This document shows, one piece after another, positions 24,144 through 33,313 of a stretch of 64,000 nt of DNA. The first letter of the stretch is position 1; the number at the start of each line of letters is the position of its first letter. Source of the DNA: Streptomyces bicolor (GTDB lineage Bacteria > Actinomycetota > Actinomycetes > Streptomycetales > Streptomycetaceae). Both the position numbers and the translations under genes were made by a program. Under the pieces are notes generated by a model that was given only the letters and a program-made list of their open reading frames with translations, ran no database searches and was not told where the DNA came from. Location: contig NZ_JOFS01000001.1 in assembly GCF_000719285.1 (NCBI RefSeq), forward strand, positions 372,001 to 436,000, written 5' to 3'.

Positions 24144-25070
24144 TTGCGCATCGTCACCTACCTGTACGAGGGGCGCCGTCACTGCGGGGTCGTGGAGGAC
24201 ACCCTCGTCCGCGCCCTGCCGGACGGCACCTCCCCCCTCGACGCCCTGGGTGCCCGCCCCGTGGGTAAAGCCGTCCCCCTGTCCGACGTACTCCTGCTGC
24301 CGCCCCTCCAGCCGCCCACCGTGCGGGACTTCGTCACCTTCGAGGAGCACGTGGAGGGCGTACGGCGCTCGGTGGACGGGGCCGTCGGCGTGCCGGAGCG
24401 CTGGTACGCGGCGCCGAGCTTCTACTTCACCAACCCCTACGCGGTGTACGGCCCGCACGACGACATCCCCATGCCGCCTGGGTCGGCCGTGCTCGACTTC
24501 GAGCTGGAGGTCGCCGCCGTGATCGGCCGCGAGGGCCGTGACCTCACCCCCGAGCAGGCCCGCGACCACATCGTCGGCTACACGATCTTCAACGACTGGT
24601 CGGCCCGTGACCTGCAGTCGGCGGAGATGAAGGTGGGACTCGGCCCCTGCAAGGGCAAGGACACCGCCACCACCCTGGGCCCCTGCCTCGTCACCGCCGA
24701 CGAGCTGGAGCCGTACCGGGACGCCGACGGTTTCCTGCGGCTCGCCCTGACCGCCGAGGTCAACGGCCAAGTCGTCGGCCAGGACCTGCTGTCCAACATG
24801 AGCTGGACCTTCGAGGAGATGGTCGCCTACGCCTCGCGCGGGACCTGGGTACGTCCCGGAGACGTGCTCGGCTCCGGGACCTGCGGCAACGGCGGCTGCC
24901 TGGCCGAGCTGTGGGGCGTGCGCGGCAGGCAGGACCCGCCGCCGCTGAAGCCCGGTGACACCGTGACGCTCACCGTGGAGGGCATCGGTTCCGTGTCCAA
25001 CACCGTGGTGCCGGGGGTGGATCCGGTGCCGGTACCCACGGGCCGCCGCCGCAGCCGGGAGCGGCCGTGA
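24144..25070 (+). CDS. Fumarylacetoacetate hydrolase (FAH) family protein 2
   Basis: A 308-residue FAH-family enzyme distinct from the one at 18807. Features are PPLQPPTVRDFVTFEEHVEG, YFTNPYAVYGPHDDIPMPPG, the acidic metal site LDFELEVAAVIGREG, GYTIFNDWSARDLQSAEMKV, KGKDTATTLGPCLVTADELE and the C-terminal GSGTCGNGGCLAELWG. It likely hydrolyses the acyl-pyruvate or vinylogous diketone formed after ring cleavage. The apparent start is TTG at 24144, with AAGGGG at 24129-24134; no ATG or GTG is available near the start of homology. The stop overlaps the next start (GTGA). Having two FAH proteins in one pathway suggests separate hydrolase and isomerase/decarboxylase steps. Confidence 0.9.
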   Translation: MRIVTYLYEGRRHCGVVEDTLVRALPDGTSPLDALGARPVGKAVPLSDVLLLPPLQPPTVRDFVTFEEHVEGVRRSVDGAVGVPERWYAAPSFYFTNPYAVYGPHDDIPMPPGSAVLDFELEVAAVIGREGRDLTPEQARDHIVGYTIFNDWSARDLQSAEMKVGLGPCKGKDTATTLGPCLVTADELEPYRDADGFLRLALTAEVNGQVVGQDLLSNMSWTFEEMVAYASRGTWVRPGDVLGSGTCGNGGCLAELWGVRGRQDPPPLKPGDTVTLTVEGIGSVSNTVVPGVDPVPVPTGRRRSRERP

Positions 25071-25810
25071 GCGAACCATGTCCCAGGAGGCTGCTCGGGA
25101 AGGTCGTGGTCGTCACGGGAGCGGCCTGTGGCCAAGGCGCCGCCGAGGCCGAGGCCCTGGCACGCGAGGGCGCCCGGGTGATCGCCACCGACGTCACGGA
25201 GGCACCCGGATGCCGCCGGCTCGACGTCACCAGCGACAAGGAGTGGGCCGCACTCGCCGCCGAGCTCGGGGAGTCGTACGGCCATGTCCACGGCCTGGTC
25301 AACAACGCGGGCATCACCTGGCGGGCCCGCCTCGGTGAGGTGCGTCCGGAGGATTTCGCCCGCGTCCATGCCGTCAACGTGACGGGGCCGCTGCTGGGCA
25401 TCCAGCATCTCGCCCCGCTGATGCCGCCGGGCTCGTCGATCGTCAACGTCGGCTCGACGGCCGCGCTCACCGGCCACTACCCGGTGGCCTACACGGCGAG
25501 CAAGTGGGCGCTGCGGGGCCTGTCCAAGGCGGCCGCCCTGGAGCTCGGCCCGCGCGGCATCCGCGTCAACACCATCCATCCCGGCTACATCGAGACCGAG
25601 ATGACCGCCTCCGCGGCCCCCGCCTTCCGCGAGGCGAACATCCGCGAGACGCCGCTCGGCCGCACCGGAACCGTGGACGAGATCACCCCGCTCGTGGTGT
25701 TCCTGCTGTCCGGCGAGGCGTCCTTCGTCACCGGCGCCGAGATCCCCGTGGACGGGGGTCTCACCGCGCACGGCGGCGTCAAGTCCCTCTCGGACGCCCT
25801 GCGTTCGTGA
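25067..25810 (+). CDS. Short-chain dehydrogenase/reductase
   Basis: A 247-residue classical SDR, last gene of the catabolic operon, starting with a GTG that overlaps the preceding stop. The cofactor motif is VTGAACGQGAAEA (TGxxxGxG), and the NNAG strand is LVNNAGITW. The catalytic Ser is in IVNVGSTAALTG and the Tyr/Lys pair in AYTASKWAL. The C-terminus is ASFVTGAEIPVDGGLTAHGG. The acidic residue after strand 2 (IATDVTE) suggests NAD(H) preference. It probably oxidises or reduces an alcohol/ketone or dihydrodiol intermediate of the pathway. A bidirectional hairpin follows at 25860-25892. Confidence 0.92.
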   Translation: MSEPCPRRLLGKVVVVTGAACGQGAAEAEALAREGARVIATDVTEAPGCRRLDVTSDKEWAALAAELGESYGHVHGLVNNAGITWRARLGEVRPEDFARVHAVNVTGPLLGIQHLAPLMPPGSSIVNVGSTAALTGHYPVAYTASKWALRGLSKAAALELGPRGIRVNTIHPGYIETEMTASAAPAFREANIRETPLGRTGTVDEITPLVVFLLSGEASFVTGAEIPVDGGLTAHGGVKSLSDALRS

Positions 25811-25859
25811 GACGTCACTGCGAGAAAGGCCCCTTGTGAACAAGGTCCGACAAGACGGG

Positions 25860-25892
25860 CCACCCGCGCTCGTAGGCGAGCGCGCCGGGTGG
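25860..25892. terminator. Bidirectional hairpin terminator between convergent genes
   Basis: Inner stem GCGCTCG (25866-25872) with CGAGCGC (25877-25883), loop TAGG, and outer stem CCACCC (25860-25865) with GGGTGG (25887-25892) across a small bulge. It lies between the rightward catabolic operon and the leftward phosphatase gene. Confidence 0.8.
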
Positions 25893-25906
25893 ACTCGGCG
25901 CATTGT

Positions 25907-28387
25907 TCAGGCGATTTCCTGTTCGGCCCAGATGATCTTCCCATCGGCCGTGTAGCGCGCCCCCCAGCGATGGGCGAGCTGAGCCACCAGAAACAGACCC
26001 CGGCCGCCCTCGTCCGTGCTCCGAGCATGCCGCAGGCGCGGAGCGGTGCTGCTGGCGTCGGCGACCTCGCAGGTCAGGCGGGAGTCGCGAAGCAGTCGTA
26101 GGCGGATGGGGGGGTCGGCGTAGCGGATCGCGTTGGTGACCAGCTCGCTGACGATCAGCTCCGTCGTCATGGCCAGTTCTGCGAAGCCCCAGGCCTCCAC
26201 CTGGCGGGTCGCCCGGGCCCGGACGTCGGCGACGGCGGCCGGGTCCACGGGCACCTCCCACGAGACGACGTGCTCGGCCCCGAGGGCGTGGGTGCGCGTC
26301 AGGAGCAGGGCGATGTCGTCGGGCTGTGGCGCGGGCACGAGCTGGCGAACCACGGACGAGCACAGGGTGCCGAGGTCGAGGTCACGCCGGGACAGCAGGT
26401 CGCCGAGCCGGTGCATGCCCCGCTCCACGTCGCGGTCGACCGCCGCGACGAGGCCGTCGGTGTAGAGGCCGAACAGGCTGTTCTCGGCGAGCTCGATCTC
26501 GTCGGCCTCGAACGCCATCCCGCCCAAGCCGAGCGGCGGCCCGGCGGGGAGCTCCGGGAAGGTGACCTGTCCGTCGGGTGCGACGACGACCGGGGGCGGA
26601 TGCCCGGCCCGGGCCATCGTGCAGCGCCTGGTGACCGGATCGTAGACGGCGTACAGACAGGTCGCGCCGAGGAAACCGGTCGTGCTCCGGCGCATCGCCT
26701 CGGCGTCCTCGGCCGTGTCGCCGTCGGGCTGCTCCTCGCTGAGCCGCAGGACGAGGTCGTCGAGGTGGGCCAGCAGTTCGTCGGGGGGCATCTCCATGTC
26801 GGCGAGGGTCTGTACGGCGGTGCGCAGCCGGCCCATGGTTGCGGCCGCGGTGATGCCGTGGCCGACGACGTCGCCGACGACGAGGCCCACCCGGGCGCCG
26901 GACAGCGGGATCACGTCGAACCAGTCGCCGCCGACGCCGCCCGTCGGATCCGCCGGCAGATAGGAGGAGGCCACCTCCAGTGCCGTACCGCCCGTCAGTG
27001 CCTGGGGCAGCAGGCTGCGCTGCAGGGTGACGGCCGCCGTGTGCTCGCGGGTGTAACGGCGGGCGTTGTCGACGCACAGCGCCGCCCGGGCGACCAGCTC
27101 GCGGGCGACCAGGATGTCGTCGGGCTGGAACGACACGGGATTGAGCGACCGTACGAACGTGGTGAGGCCCAGGGCCGTGTTGCGTGCCCGCATCGGCACG
27201 GAGATCAGGGAGTGCAGGCCGAACTCCCGCATGCTGGCGGCTCGCTCGGGCTGTTCGGTGGCCCACAGTTCGTCCGACGGGTCGAGGACCGGGATGAGGA
27301 TCGGCTCGCCGTCGATGAGCAGGTTCGCGTCGTGCGGCGGAGGCACGAAGTCCACCCGGTCCCCGACCCGCGCGACGGCCTCCGGGGCGCCCTCGCGCAC
27401 CGAGCTCAGGCCGGCCCGGCGCATCACGGGCTTGGCGGGGGCCGGACCCGCGTCGGTCAGCCATGCTCCGTGGCCCTCGGTGCTGAGGACGGGCTCGAGC
27501 AGGTCCACGAGGACGAAGTCCGCGAAGCGCGGGACGGCGAAGTCGGCGAGCTCCTGGGCGGTGCGCAGCACGTCCAGCGTCGTGCCGATCCGTGTGCCGG
27601 CCTCGTTGACCAGCGCCAGCAGCTGGCGGGCGTTCCAGCGCTCGGTGACGTCCAGGACCATGTAGCAGACCCCGGTGATCGAGTCGTCGGCGTCCACGAG
27701 CGGGAAGAAGGACGTGGAGTAGGCGTGCTGGCGGTGGGGGTCGGCCCAGCTCCATCCGACGTACTCGTAGTCGGTGACCGGGACGCCGGTGTCGAGGACC
27801 TTACGCATCAGGCCCTCGATGGTCTCCGCCTGCAGCCCGGGCAGCAGTTCGCTCAGCCGCTTGCCGAGGCGCTGCTCACGGGGTACGCCGCCGAAGCGCT
27901 CCAGGGTGTCGTTCAGCCAGACGTAGCGCAGTTGCGTGTCCATCACGGCCATGCCGACCGGCGAGCGGGTCAGGAAGCCGTCGAGGACGGACTGGCCCAC
28001 CGTCCACTGCGGCCGCCGCTCCCGCGCCGAGATCAGAAAGCACTCGTCGGCGCCGATCCGGAAGGACGCGGAGACCCGCAGGTCCACGTCGATACGGCGG
28101 CCGTCGCGGTGCCGTAGCGGGATGAGCCCGCTCCACCCCATCCCGGCGCGGCAGCGCTCCGCGACGCCGGCCACCCGCATCGGATCGCCGGGCATCGCCA
28201 GCAGGCGCGCGGCCGGGCCGCCGACGATCTCCGGGGCCGGGTGACCGAGGAGTTCCTCGGCGGCCCGTGTCCAGCCGAGCACCACGCCGTGTCCGGACAG
28301 CACCGCCGCCGCGTCGGAGGACGCGTCGAAGAGCGCGCGCGGTCCTTCGGACGTGGGCGCGTCCCGTTCTTCTCGCGGTGCATCCAT
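25907..28387 (-). CDS. PAS-PAS-GAF-SpoIIE phosphatase with C-terminal HATPase
   Basis: An 826-residue cytoplasmic multidomain signalling protein: PAS 1 (about 17-120), PAS 2 (about 130-250), GAF (about 255-450), PP2C-like SpoIIE phosphatase (about 465-690) and an anti-sigma-type HATPase (about 705-826). Phosphatase metal-site motifs are GGVGGDWFDVIPL, LVVGDVVGHG, LYTDGLV and QPDDIALLL. The HATPase N-box is ELIVSELVTNAIRYA and the G1 box STDEGGRGLFLV. The pairing of a serine phosphatase with an RsbW-like kinase domain fits control of an anti-anti-sigma partner, none of which is encoded nearby. It is a clear paralogue of the gene at 33314 (for example DNARRYTREHT, VTLQRSLLP and ELADFAVPRFAD shared). 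It is divergent from the phosphatase at 29002. Confidence 0.93.
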   Translation of the reverse strand: MDAPREERDAPTSEGPRALFDASSDAAAVLSGHGVVLGWTRAAEELLGHPAPEIVGGPAARLLAMPGDPMRVAGVAERCRAGMGWSGLIPLRHRDGRRIDVDLRVSASFRIGADECFLISARERRPQWTVGQSVLDGFLTRSPVGMAVMDTQLRYVWLNDTLERFGGVPREQRLGKRLSELLPGLQAETIEGLMRKVLDTGVPVTDYEYVGWSWADPHRQHAYSTSFFPLVDADDSITGVCYMVLDVTERWNARQLLALVNEAGTRIGTTLDVLRTAQELADFAVPRFADFVLVDLLEPVLSTEGHGAWLTDAGPAPAKPVMRRAGLSSVREGAPEAVARVGDRVDFVPPPHDANLLIDGEPILIPVLDPSDELWATEQPERAASMREFGLHSLISVPMRARNTALGLTTFVRSLNPVSFQPDDILVARELVARAALCVDNARRYTREHTAAVTLQRSLLPQALTGGTALEVASSYLPADPTGGVGGDWFDVIPLSGARVGLVVGDVVGHGITAAATMGRLRTAVQTLADMEMPPDELLAHLDDLVLRLSEEQPDGDTAEDAEAMRRSTTGFLGATCLYAVYDPVTRRCTMARAGHPPPVVVAPDGQVTFPELPAGPPLGLGGMAFEADEIELAENSLFGLYTDGLVAAVDRDVERGMHRLGDLLSRRDLDLGTLCSSVVRQLVPAPQPDDIALLLTRTHALGAEHVVSWEVPVDPAAVADVRARATRQVEAWGFAELAMTTELIVSELVTNAIRYADPPIRLRLLRDSRLTCEVADASSTAPRLRHARSTDEGGRGLFLVAQLAHRWGARYTADGKIIWAEQEIA

Positions 28388-29001
28388 GGGTCCTCACGCA
28401 GCGTCCATGGGTCCCGTCCCGTACACGACCATGTTCCTGCTTGTCCGCCCGATGTGCACGGGCCGACGGGCACCGGCCCGTCCGGAGGGGCGGGCTTGAG
28501 GCACGCGGGACGGGCAGAAGGGCGGGGGAGGAAGGAGCCCCGATCCGCACGGGCGACGGCCCGCCTGTCCCGCGTGCGGGCTTGGGGCGCGCGAGCTGGA
28601 CACGTCGCGCCAGGCCTCAGGAGCCCGAGCCGCAGTGACCGACGGTCCTGGCCAGTCACGAAAGCCCAGTTCAGGCACGAGGAGGGAAGAGCCCCGATCC
28701 TCACAGACCGACGCCCCCCGTCCGTCCCGAGGGCCGGGTCGAAGGCGCGGGGATGAAGAGCCCCCGTCCTCACAGTCCGACGCCCCCGTCCGTCCCAACG
28801 CCGGGCTTGAGGCTCAGGCACGGCGGAGTCCCGATCCGTGCAGGTCGGCGGCTTCATGTGCCGTCCCGAGGGCGGGCTCGCGGCGGCCGGGCTGGGCAAT
28901 GCGCCGGGGCGAGGGGAGCATGGAGGTGCCGGTTGGCGTTGCCGTGGTACCCGGGGGTGGCCGGGGTCGGCAGAGCTGCCGGCCGGTGCGGAGGAGCTGG
29001 G
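28388..29001. other. 614-nt intergenic region between divergent phosphatase genes
   Basis: Holds the five-copy degenerate repeat array (28535 to about 28895) and the two divergent promoters, which I cannot pinpoint. GGAGGAG just before 29002 is the ribosome binding site of the rightward gene. Open frames crossing it on both strands are repeats of the same DNA units read as protein and are not credible genes. Confidence 0.5.
28535..28895. repeat. Five degenerate tandem repeats of about 68 bp
   Basis: Units begin with GAGCCCCGATCC or close variants at 28535, 28621, 28689, 28758 and 28826; spacings are 86, 68, 69 and 68 bp. Each continues with CACAG/CACGG, then CCGACGCCCCCGTCC-like sequence and a CGGGCTTGAGGC-like end. 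Units 3 and 4 are the most alike. No unit is identical to another, so the array is old. Role unknown. Confidence 0.65.
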
Positions 29002-31074
29002 ATGACAGCCGAATCCGAATCCTTCCAGTCCGACGGTGGCGGGTACGGCCAGGAGCCGCCCCGCCCGACCGGCCTGCTGGACGTGTTGAGCGTGGCCGCG
29101 GTGGTCGTGGACGCCGCCGGGCGCATCGTGTTCTGGACCCCGCAGGCCGAGGAGTTGTTCGGCTACACCGCCGAGGAGGCGCTCGGCACGTACGCCGCGC
29201 GGCTGTTCATCCACGCCGAGCACCTGCCCGCCGTGGCCAAGCTGTTCGCCGACGTGCTGGAGACCGGCCGTAGCTGGGCCGGCGCCTTCCCGGTGCGGCA
29301 CAAGGACGGCAGCACCCGGCTGACGGAGTTCCGCAACATGCGGCTGCTGGACGACCTCGGCGACGTCTACGCCCTCGGCATCGCCGCCGACCACTCCCTG
29401 CTCCAGCGCGTCGAGACCGACCTGGCGCTGTGCGAACGGCTGATCAGCCAGTCTCCGATCGGTATCGCCCTCCTCGACCCCGACCTGCACTATCTGCTGG
29501 TCAACCCGGCACTGGAGCGCATCGACGCCACCCCGGCGGAGGAGCACATCGGCCGCCGGCTGCGGGAGACCCTGCCGCTGCCCGACATCGACACCATCGA
29601 GTCAGCCCTGCGCCAGGTCCTGACCACGGGCACTCCGCTGCTCGACCAGTACCACGTGGGCCGCCCGCCGGCCGACCCCGAGCACGAGCACGCCTGGTCG
29701 CTGTCCTTCTACCGGCTGGAGGACTCCGGCGGGCGGGTCCTGGGCGCGGCCATCTCGTTCGTCGACGTCACCGAACGGCACCGCGCGGCCGCCGAGGCCG
29801 ACCGGGCCCGGCGGCGCCTGGCGCTGGTCGCCGACGCCTCCACCCGCGTCGGCACCACGCTGGAGGTGGAGCAGACCGCCCGCGAACTGGCCGACATCGC
29901 CACGCCCGAGCTGGCCGACGTGGTCGCCGTGGACGTCCTGGACTCCGCGCTGGCCTGCCGCCGTATGCGCAAGCCGGACAACGGCCCCGAGCTGTTCCGC
30001 TCCCTCGCCCTCAAGGCCGCCTACCCCAGCGTGGCCCTGCGCGCCGCCGACCCGCCCGGTGACCTCGCCGCCTACGACGGGGACCGCCTGGTCACCCTGT
30101 GCGTACACACCGCCCGCCCGGTGCTGGTGCGTCATGTCGGCGAGCACGATCTGCGGCGCATCGCCCGGGACGACGAGGCCACCTCGCTGCTGGCACGCGC
30201 CGGCGTGCACTCCTATCTCGCGGTGCCGTTGATCGCGCACGGTGAGGTGCTCGGCGCCCTGGATCTGAAGCGGACCCGCAACCCGGTGCCGTTCGACGAG
30301 GACGACGTGGTCCTGGCGAGCGAGCTGGCCAGCCGTACCGCCGTCGCCATCGACAACGCCCGCTGGTTCCAGAGCGTGCGCAACACCGCCCTCACCCTGC
30401 AGCGCAGCCTGCTGCCCGACCACCCTCCGCACCACACCGGCCTGGAGCTCGCCTCCCGCTACCAGCCCGCCCAGGCCACCACCGAGGTCGGCGGCGACTG
30501 GTACGACGTCCTCCCGCTGACCGACGACAGAACCGCCCTGGTCGTCGGCGATGTCATGGGCAACGGCATCGACGCCGCCGCCACCATGGGCCGGCTGCGC
30601 ACCGCCACCTGCGCCTACGCGGACCTCGACCTCGAACCCGGCGCGGTGCTCCAGCACCTGGACAAGATCACCTGCGATCTGGAGCACTACATCGTGACCT
30701 GCCTCTACGCCGCGTACGACCCCCTCACCAGGCGGTGTCACATCGCCAACGCCGGACACATGCCGCCCGCGCTGGCCCGCCCCGGCCGCCCGGCCGAACT
30801 GCTCGAACTGCCCGCCGGGGGCCCGCTCGGCGTCGGCGGCATCCCCTTCGGCACCACCACCGTCGCCCTCGACCCCGGCGATCTGCTGGTCTTCTACACC
30901 GACGGCCTCGTCGAGACCCGCCACCACGCCATCGACGACCGGCTGAACGTCCTCCTCGGCTTCCTCGACGAACCCGGCCGCCCCCTGGAGGAGACCTGCG
31001 ACCTGCTGCTGTACGGGCTGCGCCATCCCGACGACCACGACGACGTCGCACTGCTCGTCGCGCGGGTCCTTTAG
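29002..31074 (+). CDS. PAS-PAS-GAF-SpoIIE protein phosphatase
   Basis: A 690-residue sensor phosphatase with two PAS domains (about 25-135, including FWTPQAEELFGYTAEEALGT, and about 140-255), a GAF domain (about 270-455, ending FDEDDVVLASELASRTAVAI) and a SpoIIE/PP2C domain (about 470-690). Metal-site motifs are EVGGDWYDVLPL, LVVGDVMGNG, VFYTDGLVETR and HDDVALLVARVL. Unlike its neighbours at 25907 and 33314 it has no C-terminal HATPase, so it would be a pure phosphatase. ATG 29002 has GGAGGAG upstream; the open frame reaching back to 28753 runs through the intergenic repeats. PAS signals often report redox, light or small ligands, but no cofactor-binding residue can be assigned. Confidence 0.92.
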   Translation: MTAESESFQSDGGGYGQEPPRPTGLLDVLSVAAVVVDAAGRIVFWTPQAEELFGYTAEEALGTYAARLFIHAEHLPAVAKLFADVLETGRSWAGAFPVRHKDGSTRLTEFRNMRLLDDLGDVYALGIAADHSLLQRVETDLALCERLISQSPIGIALLDPDLHYLLVNPALERIDATPAEEHIGRRLRETLPLPDIDTIESALRQVLTTGTPLLDQYHVGRPPADPEHEHAWSLSFYRLEDSGGRVLGAAISFVDVTERHRAAAEADRARRRLALVADASTRVGTTLEVEQTARELADIATPELADVVAVDVLDSALACRRMRKPDNGPELFRSLALKAAYPSVALRAADPPGDLAAYDGDRLVTLCVHTARPVLVRHVGEHDLRRIARDDEATSLLARAGVHSYLAVPLIAHGEVLGALDLKRTRNPVPFDEDDVVLASELASRTAVAIDNARWFQSVRNTALTLQRSLLPDHPPHHTGLELASRYQPAQATTEVGGDWYDVLPLTDDRTALVVGDVMGNGIDAAATMGRLRTATCAYADLDLEPGAVLQHLDKITCDLEHYIVTCLYAAYDPLTRRCHIANAGHMPPALARPGRPAELLELPAGGPLGVGGIPFGTTTVALDPGDLLVFYTDGLVETRHHAIDDRLNVLLGFLDEPGRPLEETCDLLLYGLRHPDDHDDVALLVARVL

Positions 31075-31247
31075 GGCCGACCCGTCCGACGGACCATCCC
31101 GGCGTCGCGGGGACCAGGTCTTACTGCCGTGCCCTCCGCCGTCGCCCGGCGCTCGGGTCGGCCGAAGGGCTCGGCTTCCCGGATCCGGTCCGATCCGCCG
31201 GGCAGGCCCTGCTTGCCCACGGCCCGCGCCCGGCGCACGCTGTTCGT

Positions 31248-32006
31248 ATGGGTGCTGAGAGCGGCCCTACGCTCATCTCGTCCGTCCAGCGCGCCTTCCG
31301 CCTGCTGGAGGCGGTGAGCGCGCACGAGAACGGCGCGCCCGCCAAGCAGCTCGCCCGGGAGACGGGCCTGCCCCTGGCCACGGCCTACCACCTGCTGCGG
31401 ACGCTGGTCCACGACGGATACGTGCGCAAGCTCGACGACGGCGGGTTCATCCTGGGCGAGCGGCTCCAGACACTGCACACGGCGGGCCGGACGCAGGCGC
31501 TGCTGAGCCGGATCCGCCCCACGCTCGCCGCGCTGCGGGACGAGCTGTCGACCGCCGCCTACCTCACCTTCTACGAGGAGGGCGAGATCCGGGTCGCCGA
31601 GATCGTCGACGGGCCGCGTGCGCCCCGGGTCGATCTCTGGGTGGGGTTCGAGGACGCCGGGCACGCCACGGCGCTCGGCAAGTCGGTGCTGCGCGAGCTG
31701 GACGAGGAGGCACGCAAGGACTACCTCTCCCGGCACGCGCTCGCCGACCTCACGCCCAGGACGATCACCGACCGTCCGGAGCTGCTCCGGCGGCTCGCGG
31801 CCGAGCCGATGGCCCCGGCCGTGACCGACCTGGAGGAGTACGCCCTCGGTACGGTCTGTGTCGCGGTGCCCGTCTACAGCGGGACCACGCTCGGCTCGCT
31901 CGGCGTCTCGCTGCGCGCCGACCGGCTCTCCCGGCTGGAGGAGATCAAGGAGCGCCTGATCCCGACCGCGAGCCGGGTGACCAGAGGGCTGTCGCTCACT
32001 ATCTGA
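31248..32006 (+). CDS. IclR-family transcriptional regulator
   Basis: A 252-residue IclR-type regulator. The N-terminal winged HTH is SSVQRAFRLLEAVSAHENGA, PAKQLARETGLPLATAYHLL and RTLVHDGYV. The C-terminal effector domain includes ATALGKSVLRELDEEARKDY, DLEEYALGTVCVAVPVYSG and LGSLGVSLRADRLSRLEEIK. The ATG at 31248 marks the start of homology and no clear Shine-Dalgarno is visible, so it may be leaderless or start differently. It lies between phosphatase genes all reading rightward, which makes it a candidate local regulator, although IclR proteins more often control catabolic genes such as the aromatic cluster a few kb upstream. Confidence 0.9.
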   Translation: MGAESGPTLISSVQRAFRLLEAVSAHENGAPAKQLARETGLPLATAYHLLRTLVHDGYVRKLDDGGFILGERLQTLHTAGRTQALLSRIRPTLAALRDELSTAAYLTFYEEGEIRVAEIVDGPRAPRVDLWVGFEDAGHATALGKSVLRELDEEARKDYLSRHALADLTPRTITDRPELLRRLAAEPMAPAVTDLEEYALGTVCVAVPVYSGTTLGSLGVSLRADRLSRLEEIKERLIPTASRVTRGLSLTI

Positions 32007-32045
32007 AATTGCGCTCCTTGTCCCGTCCGGGCATCACCCGATTTC

Positions 32046-33248
32046 ATGAATAAACCGGACATAAAACGAGGGTGCCTGCCCCCGCGCACAAGTGAGGACA
32101 GCGGACAAGACATGAGCCACGCCCCAGACCACGGTCGTGACCACTGGCCGAGGCGGTTGGTCGCCGTTACGCCCGTACTGCCGATACTGATCGTCTCCGC
32201 CCTGGTGCTGTTCGATCTCATCGGCGGATCGGGGATGACGTGGGTCCCGTTGCTCGCCACGGGCCCCGCACTCGCCGCCACCACCTGCGGGCCGCGCTGG
32301 GTCGTTCTCGTGGGGCTGCTCGCGGTAGCCCTGTGCGTGACCCTCGGCATCCGCGGCGGCGCCCCCGGCACCGAGCTGGCGATCGCGCTCGCCGCCCTCA
32401 CCGTGGTCACCCTGGCATGCGGCCTCACCAGCGTGCTGCGCGGGCGGCGCGAGCGGGTGCTGGCGGCGGTCCGCTCGGTCGCCGAGGCCGCCCAGCACGC
32501 GCTGCTGCAGCCCATACCGGCGACCGTCGGGCCGTTCCGGGTGGCCGTGCGCTACAGCGCCGCCGCGGCGGAGGCCCGGATCGGCGGCGACCTCTACGCG
32601 CTCGTGTCGACGCCGTACGGCGTCAGGCTGATCGTCGGCGATGTCCGCGGCAAGGGGCTGCCCGCCGTGGGGACCGCCGCGCTGGTGCTCGGTGTCTTCC
32701 GCGAGGCCGCCTACGACGAGCCCGACCTCCTCGCCGTCGTCGCCCGGATCGAGCGGAGCCTGGCGCGCAACCTGGGCAGCGACGACTTCGTCACCGCCGT
32801 GGTCGCCGGGTACCCCGGGGAAGGGCAGCTGGAGGTGGTCAACTGCGGCCACGCGCCGCCGCTGCTGGTGCGCGACTGCGCCGTCGTCCCGGTGGACCCG
32901 GACCGCCCGGCCCCGCCCCTCGGGCTGCGCACCCTCTCGGGCGAGACGCCGTCACTGCAGGTGCTGCCCTTCGCCGACGGCGACCAACTGCTGCTGTACA
33001 CCGACGGCGTCACCGAGGCCCGCAACCACGCCCGCGAGTTCTACCCGCTCGCCGAGGGCCTGGCCCGCCACACCTGCGACGAGCCGACCCGCACCGTCAC
33101 CGCCCTCCACGACGAACTGCTCGCCCACGTGGGCGGCCGCCTCCACGACGACGCTGCCCTCCTCCTGCTCCACAAGCCCACGGCCCCCGAGACGGCAGTC
33201 ACCCACTCGCCGGCCGCCACCGACCGCACCGTACGCAGCTGTACCTAG
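32046..33248 (+). CDS. Membrane-anchored SpoIIE-type PP2C phosphatase
   Basis: Up to 400 residues. Three or four membrane helices occupy about residues 38-130 (VTPVLPILIVSALVLFDLIG, WVVLVGLLAVALCVTLGI, LAIALAALTVVTLACGLTSV). A short linker and a cytoplasmic PP2C/SpoIIE domain follow (about 150-380), with IGGDLYALVS, LIVGDVRGKGLP, LLYTDGVTEARN and HDDAALLLL. This compact architecture is common in Streptomyces. There is no PAS, GAF or HATPase. The ATG at 32046 gives the longest product; ATG 32112 is an alternative and neither has a good ribosome binding site, so the first 22 residues are uncertain. It lies 39 nt after the IclR gene and 65 nt before the next phosphatase gene. Confidence 0.9.
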   Translation: MNKPDIKRGCLPPRTSEDSGQDMSHAPDHGRDHWPRRLVAVTPVLPILIVSALVLFDLIGGSGMTWVPLLATGPALAATTCGPRWVVLVGLLAVALCVTLGIRGGAPGTELAIALAALTVVTLACGLTSVLRGRRERVLAAVRSVAEAAQHALLQPIPATVGPFRVAVRYSAAAAEARIGGDLYALVSTPYGVRLIVGDVRGKGLPAVGTAALVLGVFREAAYDEPDLLAVVARIERSLARNLGSDDFVTAVVAGYPGEGQLEVVNCGHAPPLLVRDCAVVPVDPDRPAPPLGLRTLSGETPSLQVLPFADGDQLLLYTDGVTEARNHAREFYPLAEGLARHTCDEPTRTVTALHDELLAHVGGRLHDDAALLLLHKPTAPETAVTHSPAATDRTVRSCT

Positions 33249-33313
33249 CTGCCGCGCGCCCCACCCACGCCCACACTCTGCCCACCCCCACCCAACGGTG
33301 TTAAAAAAGAGGC

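Noticed and set aside
28535..28895. CRISPR-like array
   Set aside because: Repeats are long, imperfect and have no unique spacers or cas genes; a degenerate tandem array fits better.
31129..31317. Short plus-strand frame upstream of the IclR gene
   Set aside because: Overlaps the IclR start in another frame and shows no features.
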